A DNA stretch of 64,000 nt from Adlercreutzia shanghongiae (GTDB lineage: Bacteria; Actinomycetota; Coriobacteriia; Coriobacteriales; Eggerthellaceae), in contig NZ_JAYMFI010000009.1 of assembly GCF_035830635.1 (NCBI RefSeq), positions 1 through 64,000 of the forward strand. Direction: 5' to 3'. Positions 1 through 7,920 of the stretch are shown one piece after another (position 1 is the first letter of the stretch; each line of letters opens with the position of its first letter). The notes under the pieces were generated by a model, which was not told the DNA's origin, did no database searches, and worked only from the letters and a program-made list of their open reading frames with translations. The position numbers were made by a program, and so were the translations under genes.

Positions 1-176
1 CCAACACGCTGTGCGTGCGCCCCGGCACGGTCGTCGTGTACCAGCGCAACAACGTCACCAACGACGTGCTGTACAGGGAGGGCATCAACTGCCTGGTCAT
101 GCCGTCCGCGGAGCTGTCCCGCGGCCGCGGCGGCCCGCGCTGCATGTCCATGCCGGCCTGGCGCGAGGCTATCTAG
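1..176 (+). CDS. arcA: arginine deiminase, C-terminal end (partial)
   Basis: Only the last 58 codons are present, read from base 3 to a TAG at 174-176; the start lies before the window. The enzyme hydrolyses arginine to citrulline and ammonia in the cytoplasm, the first step of the arginine deiminase pathway. The tail contains the family signature SRGRGGPRCMSMP, whose cysteine is the catalytic nucleophile in known arginine deiminases. The arcB gene follows about 100 bases downstream in the same direction, which supports the assignment. Confidence 0.93.
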   Translation, partial: NTLCVRPGTVVVYQRNNVTNDVLYREGINCLVMPSAELSRGRGGPRCMSMPAWREAI

Positions 177-219
177 CCTCTTGCCCTTGGCGGCATAACT
201 GCCGATTGCACCTTCCCAT

Positions 220-246
220 GGGCGGCCGACAGTGTGCCGGCCGCCC
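220..246 (+). promoter_or_regulatory. hairpin between arcA and arcB
   Basis: A perfect 9-bp stem (GGGCGGCCG at 220-228, CGGCCGCCC at 238-246) with a 9-nt loop lies in the arcA-arcB spacer. No T run follows it directly, so it is more likely an mRNA processing or stability element, or a weak attenuator, than a full terminator. Its role is inferred. Confidence 0.55.
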
Positions 247-279
247 GCTTCGAAAATATTTCTATCGAAAGGAAATACC

Positions 280-1275
280 ATGCCTGTAAATCTTTCCGGC
301 AAGTCGTATCTGCGTCTTCTCGATTTCACTACCGATCAGATCGACTACCTGCTGAAGCTCTCCAAGAACTTCAAGGACCTCAAGCGCACGGGCACCCCGC
401 ACCGCTACCTCGAGGGCAAGAACATCGTGCTCTTGTTCCAGAAGACCTCCACGCGCACCCGCTGCGCCTTCGAGGTCGGCGCCATGGACCTCGGCATGGG
501 CGTGACCTACCTCGATCCCGGCAGCTCCCAGATGGGCAAGAAGGAGTCCATCGAGGACACCGCCCGCGTGCTCGGCCGCTTCTACGACGGCATCGAGTTC
601 CGCGGCTTCGACCAGTCCGATGTGGAAGAGCTCGCTGAGAAGGCCGGCGTGCCGGTGTGGAACGGCCTGACCGACATGTGGCACCCCACCCAGATGCTCG
701 CCGACGCCCTGACCATTCAGGAGAACTTCAACTACGACATCAAGGGCCTGAAGTTCGTCTTCTTCGGCGACCTGAAGAACAACATGGGCCGCTCGCTCAT
801 GGTGATGTGCGCCAAGCTGGGCATGAACTTCGTTGGCTGCGGCCCGAAGGACTGCTGGATGGACGAAGAGCTCATCAAGACCTGCGAGCAGATCGCCGCT
901 GAGAACGGCTGCACCGTGAAGTGCACCGAGGACGTGAAGGAGGCCGCCACCGACGCCGACGTCATCTACACCGACGTGTGGGTGTCCATGGGCGAGCCCG
1001 ACGAGGTGTGGGAGCAGCGCATCAAGCAGCTGTCACCCTACCGCGTGACCACCGAGGTCATGGCCATGGCCAAGCCGACCGCCATCTTCCTGCACTGCCT
1101 GCCGGCCTTCCACGACACCAACACCACCACCGGCGCCGACATCGCGAAGCGCTTCGGCGTGACCGAGATGGAAGTGGAGGACGCGGTGTTCGAGTCGAAG
1201 CAGTCGAAGGTCTTCGACGAGGCCGAGAACCGCATGCACACCATCAAGGCCGTCATGTACGCCACCCTGCAGTAA
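280..1275 (+). CDS. arcB: ornithine carbamoyltransferase (catabolic context)
   Basis: This 331-residue protein has the usual family length. It interconverts citrulline plus phosphate with ornithine plus carbamoyl phosphate in the cytoplasm. The carbamoyl-phosphate loop STRTR is at about residues 57-61, HPTQ near 138-141 and the ornithine-site HCLP near 272-275. I chose the ATG at 280 because AAAGGA precedes it and the protein then begins MPVNLSGKSY, as expected; an in-frame ATG at 232 would add an unrelated leader. It follows arcA and precedes an ArcD-type carrier, so the catabolic direction (citrulline to ornithine, yielding carbamoyl phosphate for ATP) is likely. Carbamate kinase is not in the window. 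Confidence 0.95.
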   Translation: MPVNLSGKSYLRLLDFTTDQIDYLLKLSKNFKDLKRTGTPHRYLEGKNIVLLFQKTSTRTRCAFEVGAMDLGMGVTYLDPGSSQMGKKESIEDTARVLGRFYDGIEFRGFDQSDVEELAEKAGVPVWNGLTDMWHPTQMLADALTIQENFNYDIKGLKFVFFGDLKNNMGRSLMVMCAKLGMNFVGCGPKDCWMDEELIKTCEQIAAENGCTVKCTEDVKEAATDADVIYTDVWVSMGEPDEVWEQRIKQLSPYRVTTEVMAMAKPTAIFLHCLPAFHDTNTTTGADIAKRFGVTEMEVEDAVFESKQSKVFDEAENRMHTIKAVMYATLQ

Positions 1276-1283
1276 CTAATTGA

Positions 1284-1360
1284 GGGCCGCCTCAAGGGGG
1301 CGGCCCCTTCGGTGTGCTTTCGGGCCGTGCGAGACGGGAGGAAATGCCTCGCACGGCCCG
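1284..1360 (+). terminator. two consecutive hairpins after arcB
   Basis: The first is an 8-bp stem (1284-1291 with 1299-1306) followed by a short CTTC stretch. The second is a perfect 13-bp inverted repeat (1321-1333 with 1348-1360, 14-nt loop) followed by a T-containing stretch. Neither has a long T run, so partial termination between arcB and the carrier gene is most likely. Confidence 0.6.
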
Positions 1361-1535
1361 TTGCGGTTTCACCGGCTCTATCGCCGAGTTTTGCTGCCAC
1401 CAGTAAAGCGCCGGGCGCACCGCCCGGGCGAAAGCGCGAGGATTTCGGGAACGCGGCCCGCTCAGCCGCCCGAGGGTTTTCCGGAAAACGGCCGTTTTCG
1501 GATGTATTCGGCATTCAAATTAAGGAGGGATTACC

Positions 1536-3134
1536 ATGGCAGCTGCCGAAAAAGGCAAGAAGAAGCGGGCGAGCCTGTCCTCGTTCACCATTTTGCTGAT
1601 TATCTTGGTTGTTTTGGCCATCGTGACTGTCATCATGTCCGCCTGCGGAGTGGAGGGCGTTCAGGGCGCCACACTTTCGCAAGTTCTCACCGCTCCGGTC
1701 TTCGGCTTCCAGGACGCCATTGGCGTGTGCCTGTTTGTGATGATTCTGGGCGGATTTCTGGGCATTATCACTGAGACCGGCGCGCTCGATGCCGGCATTG
1801 CCGCGCTGGTGCGCAAGCTGCACGGCAACGAGCTCGTGCTCATTCCGGTGCTGATGTTCATCTTCTCCATCGGCGGTACCACCTACGGCATGTGCGAGGA
1901 AACCGTGCCGTTCTACCTGCTGCTTGCCGCCACCATGGTCGCTGCGGGCTTTGATAGCCTGACCGGCGCGGCCGTGGTTCTGCTCGGTGCCGGCACCGGC
2001 GTCATCGGCTCTACGGTGAACCCGTTCGCCGTCGGCGTGGCCGTTGACGCGCTTTCCGGCATCGGCATCCAGGCCAATCAGGCCATTATCATCGTGCTCG
2101 GCGTTATTCTGTGGCTCGTCACGCTGGCCATCTCCATCGTGTACGTCATGCGCTACGCCAAGAAGGTGAAGGCCGACAAGGGCTCAACCTTCCTGTCGCT
2201 GCAGGAGCAGCAGGCCATGATGGACGAGTGGGGCATGAGCGAGTCCGAGGTTGAGGCCCGGGATAACGACAACGCTCCCGTCGAGAAGATGACCGGTCGC
2301 CAGAAGTGGTCGCTCATCGTCTTCGGCCTGACGTTCGTCATTATGATTGTGTCCTTCATTCCCTGGACCGACTTGGGCGTGAACGTGTTCGAGGCCGGAC
2401 AGGTGACCGAGGAGATCACGGCTCCGGTGTCCGGCGATGAAATCGTCGCCACCTACGACGATGCTACCGAAACGGCCCTGACCCTCGATGGCGCCGTTGA
2501 GGCTACGGCCACTGCCGAGGAAATCGTCCAGCCCGCATGGTCGTCCTTCCTGACCGGCGTGCCTATGGGCGGCTGGTACTTCGATGAGGCTTCTACGTGG
2601 TTCTTGCTTATGGCCATCATCATCGGTATCATCGGCGGCGTTTCCGAGAGCCGCTTCGTGAAGGCGTTCATCAACGGCGCTGCGGACATGATGTCCGTCG
2701 TGCTGATCATCGCGCTCGCCCGTTCCATCACCGTGCTCATGGCCAAGACCGGCCTCGATATGTGGATCCTGAACAACGCCGCGGCAGCTCTGACCGGTAT
2801 GTCGGCCATTGTCTTCGCGCCGCTGTCCTTCCTGCTCTACATTGTTTTGTCCTTCCTCATCCCGTCCTCCTCGGGCATGGCCACGGTGTCCATCCCGATT
2901 ATGGGCGGCCTGGCCAATCAGCTCGGCTTCTCAGTCGAGACCATGGTCATGATCTACTCTGCCGGCAACGGCCTCGTGAACCTGTTCACGCCGACCTCCG
3001 GCGCCATCATGGGCGGCCTGGCCCTGGCCAAGATCGAGTACTCCACGTGGCTGAAGTGGGGCGCCAAGCTGTTCGTTGTCTTGGGCGTCGTGCTCGTGGT
3101 CATTCTGACCGTCGCCATGGTGGTACTGTCGTAG
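1536..3134 (+). CDS. YfcC-family carrier, probable arginine/ornithine antiporter
   Basis: This 532-residue integral membrane protein has about a dozen hydrophobic segments, a short basic cytoplasmic N-terminus, and a long hydrophilic insertion around residues 210-340. Its sequence fits the YfcC/C4-dicarboxylate anaerobic carrier superfamily. Conserved-looking stretches include IGGTTYGMCEETVPF (about 110-124) and PSSSGMATVSIP (about 445-456). The start at 1536 follows a strong AAGGAGGG. It lies directly after arcA and arcB, so I infer exchange of external arginine for internal ornithine (ArcD role); other amino acids or peptides remain possible because YfcC substrates are poorly mapped. Confidence 0.75.
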   Translation: MAAAEKGKKKRASLSSFTILLIILVVLAIVTVIMSACGVEGVQGATLSQVLTAPVFGFQDAIGVCLFVMILGGFLGIITETGALDAGIAALVRKLHGNELVLIPVLMFIFSIGGTTYGMCEETVPFYLLLAATMVAAGFDSLTGAAVVLLGAGTGVIGSTVNPFAVGVAVDALSGIGIQANQAIIIVLGVILWLVTLAISIVYVMRYAKKVKADKGSTFLSLQEQQAMMDEWGMSESEVEARDNDNAPVEKMTGRQKWSLIVFGLTFVIMIVSFIPWTDLGVNVFEAGQVTEEITAPVSGDEIVATYDDATETALTLDGAVEATATAEEIVQPAWSSFLTGVPMGGWYFDEASTWFLLMAIIIGIIGGVSESRFVKAFINGAADMMSVVLIIALARSITVLMAKTGLDMWILNNAAAALTGMSAIVFAPLSFLLYIVLSFLIPSSSGMATVSIPIMGGLANQLGFSVETMVMIYSAGNGLVNLFTPTSGAIMGGLALAKIEYSTWLKWGAKLFVVLGVVLVVILTVAMVVLS

Positions 3135-3221
3135 CGCCGTCTGCTGCGGAGCCCGCCGCCTGCAGCGGTAGGGAATTGAACGAACTCGGTTGCGCGGCCA
3201 CCCTCGCCGCGCGACCGTATG

Positions 3222-3265
3222 CAGAAGTACCTGGGTCTTGCCCGGGTACTTCTGTCTTTGCGGGA
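3222..3265 (+). terminator. rho-independent terminator before argS
   Basis: A 14-bp stem with one G-T wobble (CAGAAGTACCTGGG at 3222-3235 with 3241-3254) and a 5-nt loop is followed by TCTTTG and a T run near 3265. It ends the arc transcript and separates it from argS. A -10-like TATGAT at 3276-3281 lies just downstream. Confidence 0.8.
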
Positions 3266-3359
3266 TTTTTCGTGCTATGATGACGCCTTATAGGCGCGAG
3301 GGGTACGGCACAGCCCGCAAGCGCAGGACAGCAGGTTTACCGAGAAGGAAGAAGCATTC

Positions 3360-5087
3360 ATGGAAATTCGCGAATCCCTTGAAGCGATCATCGATGCCGC
3401 TCTTGAAGCGGCCCGTGCCGACGGCTCACTCGAGCTGGCGGAGGCTCCCGAGGCGGCCCTCGAGCGACCCCGCGACGAGGCCAACGGCGATTGGGCGAGC
3501 ACCGTCGCCCTGCGCTCGGCCAAGCTCGCCCACAAGAACCCCCGCGAGGTGGCCCAGATCATCGTGGACCACATTCCGGAAAACGATATGATCGCCGCCG
3601 TGGAGATCGCCGGTCCCGGCTTCATCAACATCCGCCTGTCCGATGCCGTGCTGCAGGACGTGGTGCGCGAGGTGCGCGAGGAGGCCGAGAACTTCGGCCG
3701 CGGCACCATCCCCGAGGGCGAGCGCTACGTGAATTTGGAGTACGTGTCGGCCAACCCCACGGGCCCCTTCCATGTGGGCCACGGTCGCTGGGCGTCGCTG
3801 GGCGATGCCATGGCGCGCGTCATGCGCCACGGCGGCTACGACGTGTACGAGGAGTACTACATCAACGACCACGGCAATCAGATGGACGTGTTCGGCAACT
3901 CCGTGAGCGTGCGCTACCAGCAGCTGCTCGGTCGCGACGTGGAGATGCCCGAGGCCTGCTACGGCGGCGCCTACGTGAAGGACATCGCCCAGGAGATCAT
4001 CGACCGCGACGGCGACAAGTGGCTCGACGTGTCCGACGAGGAGCGCCTCGAGGCCTTCCGCGAGATGGCCTACGAGCAGACCCTCGCGAACCAGAAGGCC
4101 GTGCTCGCCGGCTTCGGCACCACCTTCGACAAGTGGTTCTCCGAGCGCTCGCTCTACGTTGAGGACGAGAACGGCGAAAGCGCCGTGTCCCGCTCGCTGG
4201 ACGCCATGCGCGAGAAGGGCTACCTGTACGAGAAGGACGGCGCCCTGTGGTTCCGTTCCACCGACCTGGGCGACGACAAGGACCGCGTGCTCATCAAGGG
4301 CGACGGCGAGGCCACCTACTTCATGTCGGACGTGGCCTACCACTACGACAAGATGATGCGCGGCTTCGACCACCTGATCGATTTGTGGGGCGCCGACCAC
4401 CACGGCTACATCAAGCGCTGCGAGTGCATGCTGGAGGCCTGGGGCTGGCCGGGTGCGCTCGAGGTGCAGCTGGGGCAGCTCGTGAACCTGTTCCGCGACG
4501 GCAAGGCCGTGCGCATGTCCAAGCGTACCGGCGAAATGGTCACCTTCGAGGAGCTCATCGACGAGGTGGGTGTGGACGCCACGCGCTACCTGATGCTGTC
4601 GCGCTCGGCCGACCAGCCCATCGATTTCGACATCGAGGCGGCCAAGAAGAAGGACGCCTCGAACCCGGTGTACTACGTGCAGTACGCCCATGCGCGCATC
4701 TGCTCCATCCTGCGCAAGGCGGCCGATCCGGCCGACGCCGCCGCTGCCGAGGCCGGCGGAGTGGCCATGGACGTGCTGGCGAAGAAGATCATTCCCGAGA
4801 ACTGCGACCTCTCGTCGCTGACGCACCCCTCCGAGCTCGCCCTCATGCGCAAGATGGCCGACTTCGGCAATCTCATCGCGCTGGCGGCCCGCGATCGTGC
4901 GCCCTTCCGCCTGACGCACTACGCCCAGGACCTGGCCGCGCTGTTCCACCAGTTCTACACCAACTGCCATGTGCTCACCGAGGATGCCGACGTTCAGACG
5001 GCGCGCCTGGCCCTGTGCGATGCCACGCGCATCGTGCTGGCGTTGAGCCTGAACCTGCTGGGCGTCTCCGCGCCGGTGAAGATGTAG
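3360..5087 (+). CDS. argS: arginyl-tRNA synthetase
   Basis: This 575-residue class I aminoacyl-tRNA synthetase charges tRNA-Arg in the cytoplasm. The N-terminal Add-1 domain occupies about residues 1-110. The ATP-site HIGH motif appears as HVGH (about 138-141, within NPTGPFHVGHGRW), the KMSKS-like loop as RMSKR (about 385), and the DALR anticodon-binding domain is C-terminal. The ATG at 3360 follows GAAGGAAG. It stands alone between a terminator and a tRNA gene. Its position after the arginine-catabolism genes may be coincidental. Confidence 0.96.
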   Translation: MEIRESLEAIIDAALEAARADGSLELAEAPEAALERPRDEANGDWASTVALRSAKLAHKNPREVAQIIVDHIPENDMIAAVEIAGPGFINIRLSDAVLQDVVREVREEAENFGRGTIPEGERYVNLEYVSANPTGPFHVGHGRWASLGDAMARVMRHGGYDVYEEYYINDHGNQMDVFGNSVSVRYQQLLGRDVEMPEACYGGAYVKDIAQEIIDRDGDKWLDVSDEERLEAFREMAYEQTLANQKAVLAGFGTTFDKWFSERSLYVEDENGESAVSRSLDAMREKGYLYEKDGALWFRSTDLGDDKDRVLIKGDGEATYFMSDVAYHYDKMMRGFDHLIDLWGADHHGYIKRCECMLEAWGWPGALEVQLGQLVNLFRDGKAVRMSKRTGEMVTFEELIDEVGVDATRYLMLSRSADQPIDFDIEAAKKKDASNPVYYVQYAHARICSILRKAADPADAAAAEAGGVAMDVLAKKIIPENCDLSSLTHPSELALMRKMADFGNLIALAARDRAPFRLTHYAQDLAALFHQFYTNCHVLTEDADVQTARLALCDATRIVLALSLNLLGVSAPVKM

Positions 5088-5089
5088 GT

Positions 5090-5119
5090 TTGGCGAGTAC
5101 GGCGCACTTGCGCTAGAAT
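5090..5119 (+). promoter_or_regulatory. sigma-70-type promoter of the CAT tRNA
   Basis: TTGGCG (5090-5095) and TAGAAT (5114-5119) are separated by 18 bases, with the tRNA starting 16 bases further on. Both boxes lie in the gap after argS. Confidence 0.65.
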
Positions 5120-5135
5120 AGCTGGCGCACTTTAT

Positions 5136-5210
5136 GGGCCTGTAGCTCAACGGTGGAGCAGGGGACTCATAATCCCTTGGTTCTCGGTTCGAATCCGGGC
5201 GGGCCTACCA
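5136..5210 (+). tRNA. tRNA with CAT anticodon (elongator Met or Ile2)
   Basis: A 75-nt cloverleaf with encoded CCA: acceptor stem GGGCCTG with CGGGCCT, D stem GCTC/GAGC, anticodon loop CTCATAA and T loop TTCGAAT. The CAT anticodon fits elongator tRNA-Met, or tRNA-Ile2 whose C34 is changed to lysidine. The anticodon arm GGGGA-CTCATAA-TCCCT resembles tRNA-Ile2, but E. coli elongator Met shares the same loop, so I leave it open. It is not initiator-like. Confidence 0.93.
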
Positions 5211-5220
5211 TGAAAAGAGA

Positions 5221-5250
5221 AGACCCCGCGGTTGCAGCGGGGTCTTTTTG
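5221..5250. terminator. bidirectional terminator between tRNA and nuclease gene
   Basis: A perfect 9-bp stem AGACCCCGC (5221-5229) with GCGGGGTCT (5237-5245) runs into TTTTT on the plus strand. On the minus strand it is followed by TCTTCTCTTTT. It can therefore serve both the tRNA and the convergent lipoprotein gene. Confidence 0.85.
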
Positions 5251-5270
5251 CGTTCGCGAGCGGTCCACCC

Positions 5271-6392
5271 CTAGGGGTTGCAGCGCTTGCAGGGATCGTA
5301 GCCTTGTTCGACGATGCTCTCGCGGGTATCTTGCACGTCCTGGCGGTTCTTGGCGCTCATCTGATCTACCGACGAGCAGCTGGGCATGTGGAACTTCTTC
5401 GAGTTGGTGTTCAGCACGTACTCGGCGACGCCCTTGGCGGCGCTCTCGTCGGGCTCCTCGGTGCTCTTGCCGCTATCGGAAGCCGCTTCCGCACTCGGCG
5501 CCGCCCCGCTCGTGCCGGAGGCCGTGTCGTCTTTGGGGCCCGAAACGTCGGGGAGGGGGGTGCCCTCGATGGTGCCGTCGAGGCGGTTGTCACCGGTGGC
5601 GTAGTCGATGGCGACGCCGGGCTGCACGTTGTAGCAGAACACGTTGAAGCTCACGCCGTCCCCGCCGTCCTCCACCGATTCGGCCATCATGGCTACGCCG
5701 CGGGCCACCAGCTCATCGCCCTCGAACAGCGGCGTAGCGGCCATGAGCACATGGTTGCCCGTCGAGCGTACGTAGTCGGCCACGGCATTCTCGAAGGGCA
5801 GCATTCCCTCGACGTTGAGGTATCGTGTGCCGGTGATGAGGTTGCGCTCGTTTGCGTTCTCGCCGGTCAGCTGGAAGCCGAGCAAATGGCAGCGGTTGTA
5901 GAGGTACTTGCCGTCCACGAACTCGTACTTCGCCATCTGCCAGCCCGTGGGCTTCACCTCGCCGATGCTGCCGCGCTCCTCGTCGGGCATCGTCTCGGTC
6001 CCCACCACCGCGAAGGCGGTGGTGCAGCGCCCGAGTGCGTCCAGCTCCCCGTAGGACTCGGTGCCTGGCGCCGCCGCGCGCTCCTCGTCTCCGAAGGAGG
6101 GCTCGCCGCCGTTCACGTAGACGTAGGGGCTGCCGTCGTAGGCGGGGATGTCGGCCGGGCTGACTGCCGGCGCCTCCGCAACCGCTTCTGACGGTTCTTC
6201 GCCCGCGGTCGTCTCGGAGGCTTCAGAGGCGACGGCCTCTTCGGCGCTGATTTGCTGCTCAAAGGCGCCGGTATCGGGGAGTGCGGTGGTTGTCTCCCCG
6301 GCAGCGGGGCTGCAGCCAGCCAGGACGCAGGCGAGGGCCGCGATCGCGGCAAGGGCGCTCGCGCGGCGACCGATAGAGAACGGGAAATTCAT
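5271..6392 (-). CDS. secreted lipoprotein DNA/RNA non-specific endonuclease
   Basis: This 373-residue protein begins with a lipoprotein signal peptide (lipobox LAGC, Cys27), then an acidic, Ala/Glu-rich spacer to about residue 90. The nuclease domain (about 90-270) resembles streptococcal DNases of the beta-beta-alpha metal type. It has NRCHLLGF with the presumed catalytic His169 and a downstream NERNLITGTRYLN that supplies the metal-site Asn. A second low-complexity linker leads to a tail of about 45 residues with CSS and CKRC, often seen after such nucleases and likely metal-binding. GGAG precedes the ATG. Probable role: degrading extracellular nucleic acid at the cell surface. No export or competence genes lie nearby. 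Confidence 0.85.
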   Translation of the reverse strand: MNFPFSIGRRASALAAIAALACVLAGCSPAAGETTTALPDTGAFEQQISAEEAVASEASETTAGEEPSEAVAEAPAVSPADIPAYDGSPYVYVNGGEPSFGDEERAAAPGTESYGELDALGRCTTAFAVVGTETMPDEERGSIGEVKPTGWQMAKYEFVDGKYLYNRCHLLGFQLTGENANERNLITGTRYLNVEGMLPFENAVADYVRSTGNHVLMAATPLFEGDELVARGVAMMAESVEDGGDGVSFNVFCYNVQPGVAIDYATGDNRLDGTIEGTPLPDVSGPKDDTASGTSGAAPSAEAASDSGKSTEEPDESAAKGVAEYVLNTNSKKFHMPSCSSVDQMSAKNRQDVQDTRESIVEQGYDPCKRCNP

Positions 6393-6475
6393 GAGATGCT
6401 CCTTCGTGCTTCATCCGCTCTGAAAACGTCTCATGTCCACCATACCGCGACGGTCGCAACCTTGTTGCGAGAAAA

Positions 6476-6628
6476 TGGCCCCAAACCGGGTCGAATGAAC
6501 TCCTCTTCGTCGAATCTCGAGGTTATTTGGCTTGGAGATCGGTTCCAGGTGCGTCCAAAACCGTCAATTTTGGCATAATGGCCCCCGGCGCCGCGATTGC
6601 GGGGTTCACTCGAAACGTTTTGGGGCCA
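6476..6628. repeat. intergenic imperfect inverted repeat, 28-nt arms
   Basis: In the 292-base gap between the nuclease gene and tcdA, the arm at about 6476-6503 (TGGCCCCAAA...) matches the reverse complement of about 6601-6628 at roughly 23 of 28 positions. About 97 bases separate the arms. A CATAAT box near 6574 could be the -10 element of tcdA. No reading frame here looks coding. Confidence 0.6.
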
Positions 6629-6684
6629 CAAAGACAAAATGAGCTCACCGAAGTTGCGCTTTCGGCGATTTGCAAGGGAGGACC

Positions 6685-7431
6685 ATGGACGATATCTACG
6701 CACGCACGCGCCTGCTCTTGGGCGACGAGGCTCTTGAGCGGCTGGCGGCCGCTCGGGTGGCGGTGTTCGGCGTGGGCGGCGTGGGCGGCTATGCGGTCGA
6801 GGCCCTCGCGCGCAGCGGCGTGGGTGCCCTGGATCTGGTAGATAGCGATAACGTGGACCCCACCAACCTCAATCGCCAGATCGTCGCCACGACCGCCACG
6901 GTGGGCCGCCCCAAGGTGGAGGCGGCTGCCGAGCGCGTGCGCTCTATCAACCCCGCCTGCGAGGTGCGCCCGCATCAATGCTTCTTCCTGCCGGAGACGG
7001 CGTCGCAGTTCGATTTCGCCGCCTACGACTACGTCATCGATGCTGTGGACACGGTCAGCGCGAAGATTGCGCTCGTGGAGGCGGCCCGGGCGGCAGTCGC
7101 GCCCATCGTGTCCAGCATGGGCGCTGGCAACAAGCTGGACCCCACGGCCTTTCGCGTGGCCGATATCTACGAAACCTCGGTGGACCCGCTGGCTCGCGTC
7201 ATGCGTCGCGAACTGCGCCGCCGCGGCATTCCAGCGCTCAAGGTGGTCTACTCCACCGAGCCGCCCCTGACGCCCGAGGGCGACGATTTGGCCGTGAAAG
7301 ACGGCACGCGTCTCGCGCCGGGCTCGATCGCGTTCGTCCCCTCAGTGGCCGGGCTTATTCTCGGTGGGGAAGTGGTGAAGGACCTGGCGGGAACGGCGCA
7401 GCGCGCGCGGGGAGCGGCACAGGAAAAATAA
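6685..7431 (+). CDS. tcdA: tRNA threonylcarbamoyladenosine dehydratase, ThiF/E1 family
   Basis: This 248-residue protein of the E1/ThiF adenylating superfamily has the nucleotide-binding loop GVGGVGGY at about residues 29-36. DSDNVDPTNLNRQ follows, with the arginine used in ATP binding. TcdA (CsdL) uses ATP to cyclise the t6A37 base of ANN-decoding tRNAs to ct6A. The ATG at 6685 follows GGGAGG; a TTG 15 bases upstream would start inside that ribosome-binding site. The family's C-terminal half (STEPPLTPEG, then GSIAFVPSVAGLILG) is intact. tRNA-His and tRNA-Lys genes follow downstream. Confidence 0.9.
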   Translation: MDDIYARTRLLLGDEALERLAAARVAVFGVGGVGGYAVEALARSGVGALDLVDSDNVDPTNLNRQIVATTATVGRPKVEAAAERVRSINPACEVRPHQCFFLPETASQFDFAAYDYVIDAVDTVSAKIALVEAARAAVAPIVSSMGAGNKLDPTAFRVADIYETSVDPLARVMRRELRRRGIPALKVVYSTEPPLTPEGDDLAVKDGTRLAPGSIAFVPSVAGLILGGEVVKDLAGTAQRARGAAQEK

Positions 7432-7434
7432 TCC

Positions 7435-7463
7435 TTGCGCCCGCGCCCCTGCTTCCCTATAAT
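7435..7463 (+). promoter_or_regulatory. promoter of tRNA-His
   Basis: TTGCGC (7435-7440), a 17-base spacer and a perfect TATAAT (7458-7463) precede the tRNA by 17 bases. It begins just after the tcdA stop codon. Confidence 0.8.
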
Positions 7464-7480
7464 TCTGCCTTGCGCGAAAT

Positions 7481-7558
7481 GGTGGGTGTGGCCTAGTTGG
7501 CTAAGGCGCCAGATTGTGGCTCTGGAGATCGTGGGTTCGAGTCCCATCATCCACCCCA
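7481..7558 (+). tRNA. tRNA-His (GTG anticodon)
   Basis: A complete cloverleaf with anticodon loop TTGTGGC between CCAGA and TCTGG. The extra 5' G (7481) opposite C73 (7555), characteristic of tRNA-His, is encoded. The acceptor stem is GTGGGTG with CATCCAC, and CCA is encoded at 7556-7558. Confidence 0.97.
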
Positions 7559-7579
7559 GCGCGCTTGAAAAAATAGGGC

Positions 7580-7608
7580 TTGCATTTGCTGGCTGCTTAG
7601 CCTAGAAT
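7580..7608 (+). promoter_or_regulatory. promoter of tRNA-Lys
   Basis: TTGCAT (7580-7585), 17 bases, TAGAAT (7603-7608), then the tRNA 28 bases on. The promoter is bracketed by a 9-bp inverted repeat, GCGCTTGAA (7561-7569) and TTCAAGCGC (7610-7618). That repeat could terminate tRNA-His transcripts or act as an operator. Confidence 0.75.
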
Positions 7609-7636
7609 ATTCAAGCGCTTTTGCGCAGGACCAAGT

Positions 7637-7712
7637 GCACCATTAGCTTAGTTGGTAGAGCAGGGGACTCTTAATCCCAAGGTCGAAGGTTCGAGTCCTT
7701 CATGGTGCACCA
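7637..7712 (+). tRNA. tRNA-Lys (CTT anticodon)
   Basis: A 76-nt cloverleaf: acceptor GCACCAT with ATGGTGC, anticodon loop CTCTTAA giving CTT, T arm GAAGG-TTCGAGT-CCTTC, encoded CCA. The outermost anticodon-stem pair is G-A, a tolerated mismatch. Confidence 0.96.
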
Positions 7713-7722
7713 CCGAAACACC

Positions 7723-7752
7723 AGGTCAGTCCTCTGCGGACTGACCTTTTTA
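7723..7752 (+). terminator. rho-independent terminator of tRNA-Lys
   Basis: A perfect 10-bp stem AGGTCAGTCC (7723-7732) with GGACTGACCT (7738-7747) runs into a T tract. The next 170 bases up to 7920 hold no gene that I can see. Confidence 0.9.
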
Positions 7753-7920
7753 TTTCATCAGCAAGGTTTTGCCCCTTGCCGCTCCTCGGCGCACGCATAA
7801 CGTTCAAGTGAGGCTACGTTACGGCTTGTCCCAACTCGAAGGCGCCGGTGCCATTTTGCAGCAAAGTGTGCCATACTTAAGCCCATGAGCCCCTTATTTC
7901 AGCAAGGAAACCTATCTTTT

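Noticed and set aside
232..279. Longer arcB start at 232
   Set aside because: It would place coding sequence over the 220-246 hairpin and the ribosome-binding site; the family N-terminus begins at 280.
3426..5150. 574-residue minus-strand frame opposite argS
   Set aside because: It is the antisense shadow of argS, with His/Val/Leu-rich low-complexity sequence and no family motifs; GC-rich DNA produces such frames.
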